64,000 nucleotides of DNA. Origin: Neelides folsomi. Lineage: Eukaryota; Arthropoda; Collembola; Neelipleona; Neelidae. Numbering within the stretch: position 1 is the first letter of the stretch; each line of letters opens with the position of its first letter. Under the pieces are notes generated by a model that saw only the letters and a program-made list of their open reading frames with translations, had not been told where the DNA came from and did not search any database. Both the position numbers and the translations under genes were made by a program. This document shows, one piece after another, positions 22,520 to 32,687 of this stretch. The DNA lies in contig JAQGBZ010000234.1 of NCBI GenBank assembly GCA_034687125.1, forward strand, positions 34,679-98,678, read 5' to 3'.

Positions 22520-22985
22520 GATTTACTATTAACTTACATTCGCATCATTTAGGGAATTTAAACAATTTAAAAAACAGAATTTTAATCAATCGAATATTCA
22601 TGTTGAATTTAACAGTGTTGTTATGAAATAGAAAATCTTCTCAGAATTGGATAGAAAATATCTCGTGAATTTATAAAAAATTAAAACCAAATCTTCAATA
22701 AAAATTCGCACCTTTTATTTGACTCAAAATACAAACGAGCAATTTTATATTTAAATAAACATCAATTTAAACACCTGAAGTGATTATCATTAATTTTTCA
22801 AAATATCAAAGTTTCTCTTAAAAACTTTTTTAAATTTTGTATAAAAAACTGGTACAATTTATTTGTCGATTTTACATAACATAACTATTTTATTTTAAAT
22901 TATTAATTTACTATTTACATTAAATATATTTAAGGCTCAGAGTAAAGACTCTAAAACTAGCGGTAAATTGAGTGTTTATTGAAAG
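22520..22985. other. Intergenic, nothing seen
   Basis: AT-rich sequence between the Cys-rich copies and the 3' end of MUL1. No ORF, repeat or RNA gene is recognised. Confidence 0.5.
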
Positions 22986-24384
22986 TTAAACAATGAATGC
23001 GGCATGAGTTGCAACAATTGCTTTCCTACAAACTGGACATTTGTCTACTTTCTGTTGACAATCAGCACAAAGTGCAACATGTCCACAAGGGAGAATAATC
23101 ACTTCGCGAGGGTTGGTCAAGCAAATTATGCAAATTTGTCCAATTGAGAGTCCGTTGATGTCCACAGTGCTCCGAAGCTTCAGAATTGATTCGCGCATTT
23201 TTGCCTCACGCCTTAATCTAATGTATTCGTAAATTCGACGGCCGATCACGACCAAGCCGATTCCGACGAAAGAATAAGTGAGGATTTTTAATGTTAAATT
23301 CCGTCTGTTGAGCTTTTTCAATATTCCTAAAATATGCGACAAAATACTTTAAAAATGTGAAAATGATAATTTTGTATAAATTGACTGCCTATTTAATTTT
23401 TAATTAGCCAATTGTGTAAGTTGATTAATAAATTGTAATTAAAATACCTTCAATAGGAACAGCTGAAATAATGTAAGGATGGTCGGATTCATTGTAAGGT
23501 TGTTCCATTTTCCATCTTCCTCCCGCGTGCCGACTCAATTTCCCGATCCCGGTTACGATCGAATCGACCGGTAAAAGTTTTTCTGTTGTTTCGACTCCCC
23601 TCGAAGCCACGCCGGTGAAGAATCCGAACACAGTGGAAGCAAAGGACGAATCGGAAGGAGAAAATTGAGTTGACACGGTCGAGAGCAAACCTTCAATTTG
23701 AGCTTCAAAAGGTCGCAGGACTTCAATGACGCTTTTTCCTTCTTCGTACAATGGATGGAGACCGAATTCGACAGCTGTGTGAGTTTCTTGGATTGGTCGC
23801 ACAGAATCACCCCTATTAAATTAATTAAATCCTTTAACTAACCAATGAATAAATAAATGTTAAAATAAGTGTAGTATTAGTGCAAAAATTAATTTACTTT
23901 ATTAAAGATAAATAATCTATTTAAAAAATTTAAATTGTGATTTAATAAATACCATTGACCGAATCCAGTCCGTCTGACTAAATGCTCATTAACGGAAACG
24001 ACTTGTAAAACTCCTTTGAGCCCCTCAGATTTACTGTGAATGACTTGACCGACATTGAGTTCTTTGGCTCGTCCTTTGATGACAACGAAGGGAACTTCGC
24101 CTTCTGGAGAGGACAATAAAAAATGATCCAATTCTGGACCAACTGACAACGTCGGAGCTTCCTGTAAAATAATAAGTTAATAATTAAGCATTAAGTTAAC
24201 AAATTAATCAAATAACTAATAATGACTAAATGCATTAATAAACATTATTTTGTATATTTAAAAATGTCATTACTGTTATGTTTTTAACTACGGTCGCTCC
24301 TCTTCGGTAAAGTGCATATAAAACTCCAACAATCACACTGTCAACTCCAATGACGAGATAATCGTGAATATCCGTCCAAGTCAT
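22986..24384 (-). CDS. MUL1: MUL1-like mitochondrial E3 ubiquitin ligase (MULAN/MAPL)
   Basis: Four exons (24384-24274, 24161-23953, 23812-23448, 23326-22986) give 341 residues; human MUL1 has 352. The order is as in the family: an N-terminal hydrophobic segment (VIGVDSVIVGVLYALYRR), the BAM/GIDE intermembrane domain (about 40-225), a second span (LTYSFVGIGLVVIGRRIYEY), and a C-terminal C3HC4 RING (CIIC, CGHVALCADC, CPVC) at about 290-330. Family members sit in the mitochondrial outer membrane with the RING in the cytosol, acting as ubiquitin or SUMO ligase on targets such as mitofusin and controlling mitochondrial fission and mitophagy. All RING zinc ligands are intact. Confidence 0.94.
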
Positions 24385-25357
24385 TTTATTATATTTTGGT
24401 TAATTGGGGTTATTTTATTTAACAAAAAAGAGAAAGGACTTTAATAAAATAAAGAGTGACTTAAATGTTTAATTTTAAAAACAAAGTATATACTTAATAT
24501 TATTCTCAGACATTTTAACTTCACAATTTAAACTTCTTAATGTTAATTAAAAACAGATGAATTACTTTTAATTGAGGTTAAAGTTAAAACAGAAGGAGAT
24601 TCTCATTATTTCTCATCTGAAATGAAAGAGAAAGAATTAAATCTTTAATTTAATAATTTCGTATTTCACAATGCTATTCGCCGAGTTTAATTCCATGCCT
24701 CTCTTTTCTCTCTTTCCATTTCTCTCGCATTTTCATATAATTGCAACAAATCGGTTTATGAACAACTAAATCGTGCTCGTTTTCTTCCTACTTTTTAATT
24801 AACAATTAAACGTTGCTTTCACATTTAATTGTAATTAATATAGCTTAATTTGGATAACCAATAAGATATAAATAATGATTAAGTTAATGTAAAAATAACA
24901 TATTTATTTAAAAAATCTTTAATATAATAAATAACAAGCTTTATATATTATTTCGTTAACTATTGTTTATGGTCTAACCTTTGATCGGAATTCTTTTCCC
25001 CTCCCCCCATTTAATGATAACTTTCTATTCTGGTCGCGATGACCTAATCGTCGTATTTGTATAAAAAATATATCTTTCAATGCTGAGTAATTTATTCAAT
25101 TTGTAATCACGGTCGTATTATTATCAATTCTAAAAATACAAACAGAGACATTGAACTCTTTACATTACAACAATGCGCATTATTTCAGACAAATATTTTC
25201 AACACCCACAAACACTTTAATTCATTCGTAAACTTTTTTATTTATTTCATTTCTTCAAATGTAAAGGAAATAATAATATTAAATAATTAAATAAGTACAA
25301 TATTATACAAGTCAATTAAATTAAATTCATCATTTCAGATACAAAATTAAGACTGAA
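24385..25357. other. Intergenic between divergent MUL1 and the PHB-depolymerase-like gene
   Basis: AT-rich. A TATAAAAAATATA stretch near 25058 could be a promoter for the plus-strand gene. An acceptor (CATTTCAG) at 25338, just before its ATG, suggests a 5' UTR intron within this region. No coding frame was found. Confidence 0.4.
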
Positions 25358-27109
25358 ATGAAGATTCTATTCATTTTCACCTTTTGTTGTTTAGTCCAAG
25401 CTGAAGAAATCATTAAGCTTTGTAACTAAATTAAATATAAAAATTTTAAGTCTTTCTAAATGTAACTTTGATAGAAAAATTATCTATATGTAAAATTCTT
25501 ATGATTAACTATATAAATTAGTAATTTATATAATTAATTTATTATAATATAATTTAAAATTACGATATTTAAGCCAAGTTGCAGATCAAAGAAAGTCAAG
25601 TAACTGTGATGGGATTTTCTTCTGGGAGTTCAATGGCGACTCAATTCCACATTGCACACAGTTCGCTATTCTCTGGCGTTGGTCTTTTCTCACAAGGCAA
25701 TATTTTATATTAGTTTAAGAGTTGTATTTATCATAATTTGCTAATAAATGTTAAAATTTAATTAAAATTAAAATTTGTATTTATATGTATAATAAGTAAA
25801 CTTATTAATTATTGGATAAAATTTCGTCATTCTTTAGCTGTTTGGTTCTGTGGTCACAAATCTCTGATTGACTTTGCTTCCAAATGTTCCATTATCCACA
25901 ATGTCGAGTATGATGTGGAGGATTCGATAAAACAAGCAGAAAAATATGAAGCTCAAGGTCTCATTGATTCCTTGGCCAATTTAAAGAAACAAAAAGTTTT
26001 TGTACAAATTGGAGCTTTGGATGAATGGATCTCTCCAGGTAAAAAAAATAAACTTATTTTCTATAATGTAACATTCACAATTTAATTGATATTTAAATTA
26101 ATTGTGATAAATATTTAAAAGACGCTGCTTTGAAAAGCGTTCCCTTTTATGAACGATTTATGAACAAGAGCAGAATTCATTCATATGTGGATCCAAACCA
26201 AAGTCATTTAGTGGTAAAATTTCAATAATTTATTTCATTTATTTTACATAACTTTTTTAATTTAATTTAACTTTTCCAGCCAACAGAGAGATTTGGAGAT
26301 CCTTGTAATGCATCCTCTGCAAATAATTATTATTTAGGAAATTGTGGTTATTCTTTACCTTTTAAAGCTTTGAGATTTCTTCATGGAACTCAAATTAAAC
26401 AACCGAGATGTAATTTAAAAAATATTAATAATTGTTAATTATTCAATATTCAATTAGTTTAATTAACAATATCTTTAATTATTTTAACTTTCATAAAATT
26501 AGACGATATTGAACTTTCCCCTCTGAGGAAATATAACCAATCTGAATTTTACAATGGGAATATCTCAAATGTTGCAATGGGCGAAGTCGGTTTCATTTTC
26601 ATTCCAGACAATTGCAAAAATAAACGTTGTTTACTCAACTTCTTCTTTCATGGATGTGACGAATGGCCGTATGTATTTTAAATAAAAAATTCCACAATTT
26701 GAGTCATTTCATATCTTTTAGGTTCAATGTTAGAATAATTTTTAATTTTTTAATTAAACGCTTAAAGACCATCCATCGCTGAAAAGATGATTCGAAATAG
26801 CGGATTTTTAGAAATTGCTCAACTTAGCGATCTCATTCTTGTGTTCCCATTGACCACATCCGTTTCTGTTAATCACAATGGCTGTTGGGATTTTTTTTCT
26901 TATACTGGAGAAGACTTTGGTAAATTTTTATTTGAACATTTTTAATACACTTAATTATTGTTATTTTATTTTAATTTTTGTAGATTAGCTCATTTAAAAT
27001 ATGAATTTATTATTATTTAACAGCGACAAAGAAAGGGGCCCAAATAGAAATTGTTTATAAAATTCACCAGAGAATTGTTAATGGATCCGAAAGACTTTTA
27101 ATTACGTAG
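25358..27109 (+). CDS. Secreted poly(3-hydroxybutyrate) depolymerase-like alpha/beta hydrolase
   Basis: Eight exons (25358-25421, 25574-25696, 25838-26038, 26122-26213, 26280-26409, 26503-26668, 26768-26919, 27024-27109) join in phase to 337 residues. It starts with a signal peptide (MKILFIFTFCCLVQA). Hallmarks of the PHB-depolymerase esterase family follow. The nucleophile elbow is GFSSGSSMA. A probable catalytic Asp lies in GALDEWISP and a His in PNQSHLVPT. Further on are FFFHGCDEW, then NHNGCWDFFSYTGEDFATKKG, the strongly conserved NxxGCWDWWGYTG-type block. In bacteria and fungi these enzymes cleave short-chain hydroxyalkanoate polyesters. Intron 2 uses a GC donor (AAG|GCAATA). Introns rule out bacterial contamination, so the gene is resident. 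Its origin by horizontal transfer is inference. Confidence 0.87.
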
Positions 27110-27360
27110 ATTTAGATTCTCAAAAATTAAAATTTAGATGAATTTATGACTCATTCTTATTTTTTAGGATTATACATATTCTTATTTTAATTGTAAATTA
27201 CTTTATTGTAAAAATAAATAATTAGTGCAATGGAAATAAAATAATTTGGCAAATTTTATAAATTATGCTTGAGTAGAATATTTATTAAACCTTTAATAAA
27301 GAATTATTAAGTAATTAACATTCAATAAAACAAGTTAATTAATTAATCTAATGATGACTT

Positions 27361-28262
27361 TTAACCAGATTTTGGCAAAACATTTGATTTGAATTGATTT
27401 GCCATATTTGGAAATACTTGGTAATTTGCAACCACAATTGTATTGCCGTTGACAGTTGCCACGCCAATTCCCAATTTCGTTGACGACTTCCAAACCATTG
27501 CAGTGAAATGACCAGTTTTACTCGTAAATCCGGGATGTTTGTAACTGTAATCTTTACTTTCGTTGTACCAACGTTTGCAAGCGTCTTCAACATATCCAAC
27601 TTTGCTCATCTTGCTATAACTTGCAGACAAATTCTCTCCATAAGTTTTCGCATGGGAATGAACCAATTTACGATCTTTTCGTTTAGCCAATTTCACAGCG
27701 TAATTTTGAGCAATTTGATTGAGCTGAAAAAATAATTAAATATGAATACAAATTACCGAAAGTGATTGTAATTTAGAAATTATTTTTTTAAATTTTCTAG
27801 TTCAATTTGCTTCATATAAGTTTTGATATTTGATATTATTTTGTAATTACTTTTGGATCCAAATGCATAGCAGGATCATGATGCAATGCACGAAATTTAT
27901 TATGACATTTTAAACCAGCAAGTTCATAATCTAGATTTAATGAAAATTTAAAAATTAAACAATTTTATACATAATTATTAGTTTTGGAGATTTTTTTACA
28001 TACCTTTAAAGGCAGCTCGAGTTTCTCTATCAGTTTCGTACTCTGGAATATCAACTTTGCTATCTAGGTCTATTTCTCGTTTTTCCTATAATTTTTAATA
28101 TAAAATTAATTCAATTAATTGCCTTTGAAAAATAATAATATAATTAGTGTTTACCTCGACATTGTCAGTGGATTCATTCGAATTACTGTCCGAGTCATCT
28201 TGGGCAAAACCTGTTGAAAAAGTTACAATCAAAAAGATCAAAAATGGTGCAAAGAATTTCAT
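27361..28262 (-). CDS. Secreted CAP-superfamily protein (SCP/PR-1/GAPR-1-like)
   Basis: Four exons (28262-28155, 28085-28004, 27930-27851, 27723-27361) give 210 residues. The second in-frame ATG is chosen because it starts a clean signal peptide (MKFFAPFLIFLIVTFSTGFA). A short acidic linker (DDSDSNSNESTD) follows, then the CAP domain: HNKFRALHHDPAM, IAQNYAVKLA, YGENLSAS, HFTAMVWKSSTKLGIGVA and VVANYQVFPNM. The metal- or lipid-binding histidines and the GEN and HFT(A)xVW signatures are present. The fold is that of GAPR-1-type single-domain CAP proteins. Arthropod members are secreted, with varied roles including immunity and sterol/lipid binding; the role here is unknown. A strong TATA box lies 74 bp upstream. 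Confidence 0.93.
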
Positions 28263-28335
28263 TTTAAAAAATTGAAATGCTTGAATTATTGAAAATTGAA
28301 ATTGGCTGATTGTAATTTTCAATTAAAAAAACTCG

Positions 28336-28344
28336 CTATTTATA
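28336..28344 (-). promoter_or_regulatory. Candidate TATA box of the CAP gene
   Basis: On the minus strand the sequence reads TATAAATAG, a near-ideal TATA box, 74 bp upstream of the ATG at 28262. This leaves a short 5' UTR. Confidence 0.6.
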
Positions 28345-29419
28345 TCAAAAAATAATCGATTAGATAGATCTATTGAAAACATTAAATATATTGAGGTTTT
28401 TAATCTTGAAAGGAAAAAAATACCGCAAATATTTCTTATCCTTGAAAATTTAATTGAAAATTTAGAAGGGCAGAGTTTGAGTTAAGGCCAATTAAAATAG
28501 TTTACCGGTATGTAATGATTTTATTAAGGAAAATTTATTATCAAAGTCAAATTTCACCAAATTCAAACATTTTTAACTTTCCTTCTTGATATCACGAAAG
28601 ATTTAATTTATCTTACAAGGATAAAATCCATATAAATAATTCTAAAACATTCTAAAATAAACTACCAAAACTAATTAATTAATAATTACCTCTCAATCCT
28701 AATTATTAATTATCATAATTTATCTATGGGGGACTAATTAGTTAAAAAAAACTTTTATTTTAGTAAAACTAACATTAAGTATATGATTTAATTGCTAAAT
28801 ATTGATATTGAAATGAATTTGAATTTTTACTTATTAAATAAAAATCATAAACTAATTTGAACTCAAAATAAACTATCAAGAAAAAAAATTAATACACTAA
28901 AATAGATAAATATATGATGTACACATAATGTATCTGATAATATTATATATACAGCTAGCATATGCATTTTAAAACATCATTTAATATTAAAATATTTCAA
29001 AAATATCCTACCATAATTACAATATGTAATTTTACTTTGTCTATAGAATCGTTACTTTAACTTGTGTGCATTTTTTCGCGGATTGATTTTTAAACACCCT
29101 ATAATGGCATTGCACTTCGTTTACCTCAATCTGCTACGTTGATAGGAATGCATTTGAAGAGTAGGCCAAATATCGACCGAAATAAATTCCTTGTAAACTC
29201 CTGGGTTTCGGAGATTTTGGCAAAGCAGAAATGCAGAAGTAGGTCACTCCGCACATCAACACTTTTACTCTTAAGTTGCTTCAAATTTAATAGAGCTCAC
29301 ATTTTAAAATGTATAAGTATCAAATTAAATATAATTAATATAATTAAGATCATATAATGTTTACTTTATAAAAATATTATTCAATTTGTGCCATTGCCAT
29401 TCGGTTAACTGACAAAGAA
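28345..29419. other. Intergenic, no gene supported
   Basis: AT-rich sequence between divergent CAP (-) and F-box-like (+) genes. A 72-residue open frame at 29139-29357 has no motif and no splice context and is not called. Confidence 0.5.
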
Positions 29420-30894
29420 ATGGAAGTGAAAAAGGGCAAAAACTTCGCCAATAATCCTGCATATAATTCACTCGTAAGATTTCTCTTTGAAAATAAAAAA
29501 GTTATAATAAATCAAATAAATATAAATTTAATTATATTAATTATTAATTATATTACAGATTCTCTCAAAATTATTCAAATATTTAAATAATTCAACTTTA
29601 TTATTGTGCCGGGAAGTTTCAAGTCTCTGGAATAACGAATCATCAATTATTCTCAGGAGAAGAAATTACTCACCTTTAATTCAATTACCAAACGATTTAA
29701 ACTTAATCTCAATAATTTATTTTAAAGGAAATAAGGAAATTTCAAATTTAATTACACGTGTAAACATCGACATTCAATCAGTGACAATCGATAATGATAT
29801 TTTATCATTTTTTCAATTTTTTGGTCAAAATATTCGCAAACTCGGTTTGGACTTTCGTGGAGAATCCTCTGAAACAAAAATAATTAAAATTATTTCAATC
29901 ATCCAATCAAATATTTCTCCTTTGCTTGAAACGCTTTCAATCCAAAGTTTAAATATTCCCGCCATTGAAGATCTCAATTTTCCATATATTAAAAATTTAA
30001 CAATTTCCTCTACAAATTGTCCAAAAATGTTTTCAATACTTAAAAAATTTCCTAGAATTGAATCAATCACAATTTGCACGAATGACACGCGAGAAGACGA
30101 TTGGAACAATTTGAATCCTTCAAACAACAATGAAGACAATGAAGAACGCCATTGGTTGAAAGTGTCAAATTTAAAATTGCCCGTGGGATTTAAAAATTGT
30201 TCTGTTTTGGTTAATATTTTAAAATCATTTCCCGCTTTAAAAAAATTAGAAATTGTTGCACGGGATTCAATTGTTAAAATTGTATTTGGGCATTTAAAAT
30301 ATCTTGAGGAATTGAGTTTAATAATTCCCGATTCTCAACCTGCGTCGCTTTTCGTTCATCATCGGAGAATTCTTCCTTCGAATTTCACCGATGAAGGAAT
30401 TACTGGAATTCCCTTTGAAACATGCGAATTAATTCGGAAAGGAGAAATCACACATGGAAATGGAATTGACAAGAGACAATTTCCTTATATTGGAGATCTC
30501 AAATGTAAGAATAAATAAATTAATAAGCCAATTAAATTAAAATAATTAAGTTAAATTAAATTAATAAATATCCAATGAACAAATGTAGTTAAGGACTTTC
30601 CTTGTGTCTTAAATCCAGATCTGAAGAAATTAAAGATCAAGAAAAAACCTTGGGATATTTTTCCTCTAACAGAAGTTTCATTATTCTGTGGAATCAACGA
30701 TTGTTTATTTCTAGATTTCCATCTTGAAGTTCCGTGTGAATATGTAAGGATGTAAAATAATAAATTATTTTTATTCATATCTTTGTACAACATTTGATTG
30801 TTGAATTATGTCTTTTTTCTTTTAGATGACTGAATTGAGTAAATATTTAATCGATAAAAAGCCAAATGTCAAATCATCAAACCCACGCCGTTGA
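29420..30894 (+). CDS. F-box-like / LRR-like protein (hypothetical)
   Basis: Four exons (29420-29473, 29559-30504, 30589-30743, 30826-30894) give 407 residues. Residues about 18-60 look like an F-box: ILSKLFKYLNNSTLLLCREVSSLWN, with the typical hydrophobic spacing, here quoted only as its core. The rest contains irregular leucine/isoleucine-rich repeats (IESITICTND, LETLSIQSLN, LKKLEIVARD, LEELSLIIPD) of the LRR type seen in F-box substrate receptors. Such proteins recruit targets to SCF ubiquitin ligases through SKP1. The initial Leu-Pro motif of classic F-boxes is replaced by NSLILSK, so SKP1 binding is uncertain. Highly expanded, fast-evolving families of this type occur in springtails; that link is from general knowledge. 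Confidence 0.68.
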
Positions 30895-31604
30895 AAAATT
30901 CAACAATTCCGCTCTTCTTCGTGAATATAAAAATATAATTTAATTAATGGTAAATCTTGTGTTTTGTGTACAATCGTTAATCTTAAAGGTTATCATTATA
31001 CATTAGAAGTAGTAAAATATTATACGATACAAAAATACTCAATACCTGAAAAATCAATCAAAAATACAAATTTATTTAAAAATGAAAGTAATCCTCATAA
31101 TTAAGTGATATTTAATCTATTTAAATAATTTGAAGAAGGTACTATTTACAACATAAAAATGTTAATCTTAATATAATTAAGATATAAATATATATAATGA
31201 TAAATATAGTGGACAAAATAAATGAAAACCAGGGTCATGCCTTGAATTAAGTAAACTCTAATACTTTTCACAACACAATGTTGAAATATAAATATATTAT
31301 ATTCATATTCATACCTCTTAATGTTAGTACAGTATATACAATCATATACAATGAATTTCATCACCAATTTCATATGACAGTATCATATAAAATTGAAACA
31401 AATCAAATGTTATAGCCTTATAGAATTTGGTTTCAAAGGTTATCTTTAAAACATCCTTGAATATATCATTCTGATTCTTCTTAAACTCAAACTTGACCAA
31501 ACTATCACTTATTTATTAATTTAACTTTTTGTGCAATAAGAACAATAATTTGAGATACTACATTGCATAATAATTTTTAAAGTTTATTTCAATTTTATTT
31601 AAAG
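30895..31604. other. Intergenic; likely 5' UTR exon of the GNAT gene at its end
   Basis: No coding frame is supported. A strong donor (AAAG|GTAAGT) at 31604/31605 pairs with the acceptor TTTTAG just before the GNAT ATG, which marks a non-coding first exon ending at 31604. Confidence 0.5.
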
Positions 31605-31711
31605 GTAAGTACAACATAAACATAATACTTTAATATTCCAAATATCCCGTTGATTCTATTGACCATTGTAACATTGATTGTAATTTTTAATTTACCAATT
31701 TAATATTTTAG

Positions 31712-32140
31712 ATGGAAATTAAAGAAGCAAAATGTAAAGAAAGTATCGCTAAATGTTTTCCCGTGTTGAAACAACTTATGGTTCATTTGAACAATCTCAA
31801 GCCAGAAGAATTTGTCGAGAAAGTTGAAACTCAACAGAGCGAAGGCTACAGGCTTTTTTACATTGAAGACAAAGGCCAAGTTTTGAGCATTTTGGGCTTC
31901 AGAATTATCAATTTGCTCTTCACAGGACGAACACTTTACATTGATGACATGGCCACTTTGTCAACAGCAAGACGAAAAGGTCACGCAGATTCATTAATGA
32001 ATTTCGCACTTGATTTTGGCAAGAAAGAAAAATGTGACAGAATTACTTTGGATTCAACTTACATTCGGACAGATGCTCATAGATTTTATTTAAATCATGG
32101 ATTCACAATTGTTGCTCATCATTTTGCAAAAATATATTAA
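31712..32140 (+). CDS. GNAT-family N-acetyltransferase, bacterial-style
   Basis: One coding exon of 142 residues. It shows the GNAT fold signatures: YIDDMATLSTARRKGHADSL, which contains beta-4 and the acetyl-CoA pyrophosphate loop (R-R-K-G-H-A), then DRITLDSTYIRTDAHRFYLNHGF and a terminal VAHHFAKIY. This ending, (L/I)xLDS....(D/A)AHRFYL..(G/R)(F/M).I..(H/Y)HFA, is characteristic of a common bacterial and fungal acetyltransferase group of the same length. The substrate is unknown. The ATG immediately follows an acceptor, and a matching donor lies at 31605, giving a 107-nt 5' UTR intron, so it is a resident eukaryotic gene. Descent from a microbial gene is plausible but not shown. Confidence 0.86.
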   Translation: MEIKEAKCKESIAKCFPVLKQLMVHLNNLKPEEFVEKVETQQSEGYRLFYIEDKGQVLSILGFRIINLLFTGRTLYIDDMATLSTARRKGHADSLMNFALDFGKKEKCDRITLDSTYIRTDAHRFYLNHGFTIVAHHFAKIY

Positions 32141-32687
32141 TCGTATATTGCTAAATATTACACATTGCATTATAATTTATGTAATGTAATGGTATTGATA
32201 TTGTAATAAACGTTGGCATTCATAAAATATTTTTTATTCAAAATTTATTTTTTAAAGTATTTAAAGAAAATCGTGAAAATCATTTTTACAATTTTAAAAT
32301 CAAATTCGATTAACTTTTCTATAAATTGAACTTGATTAGACACTTTATATATACAAAATATACAAAACAGATTTCATCATCACAATAAACATCACACATT
32401 TAATTATATTTAAAATTAATAAAAACTATTAGTAAAATGACACTTTGCAAGTAAATACGAAAAGGAGAATTTTGCAATTTGACCCAATTTCGCATTTATT
32501 TAATATTTCTAAACAATAATCTAAATTATTCATAATAATTAATTAACAAACATTTTACATTTTACTAAAATCTAAAAATTGATAGTAAAATATAGTTCAA
32601 TATATTAATCAAAATATATACATATTTAATTAAATTATATAAAATTATATAAGTTAATTAAAAGTTATTTTTAATAGTTTTAATAGT
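32141..32687. other. Convergent 3' intergenic region
   Basis: AT-rich 3' flank between the GNAT gene (+) and the Patched-related gene (-). Several AATAAA-like signals are present on both strands. Nothing else was seen. Confidence 0.5.

Noticed and set aside
25358-27109. PHB-depolymerase gene as bacterial contamination
   Set aside because: Seven introns with eukaryotic splice sites and neighbours on both sides of clear animal origin.
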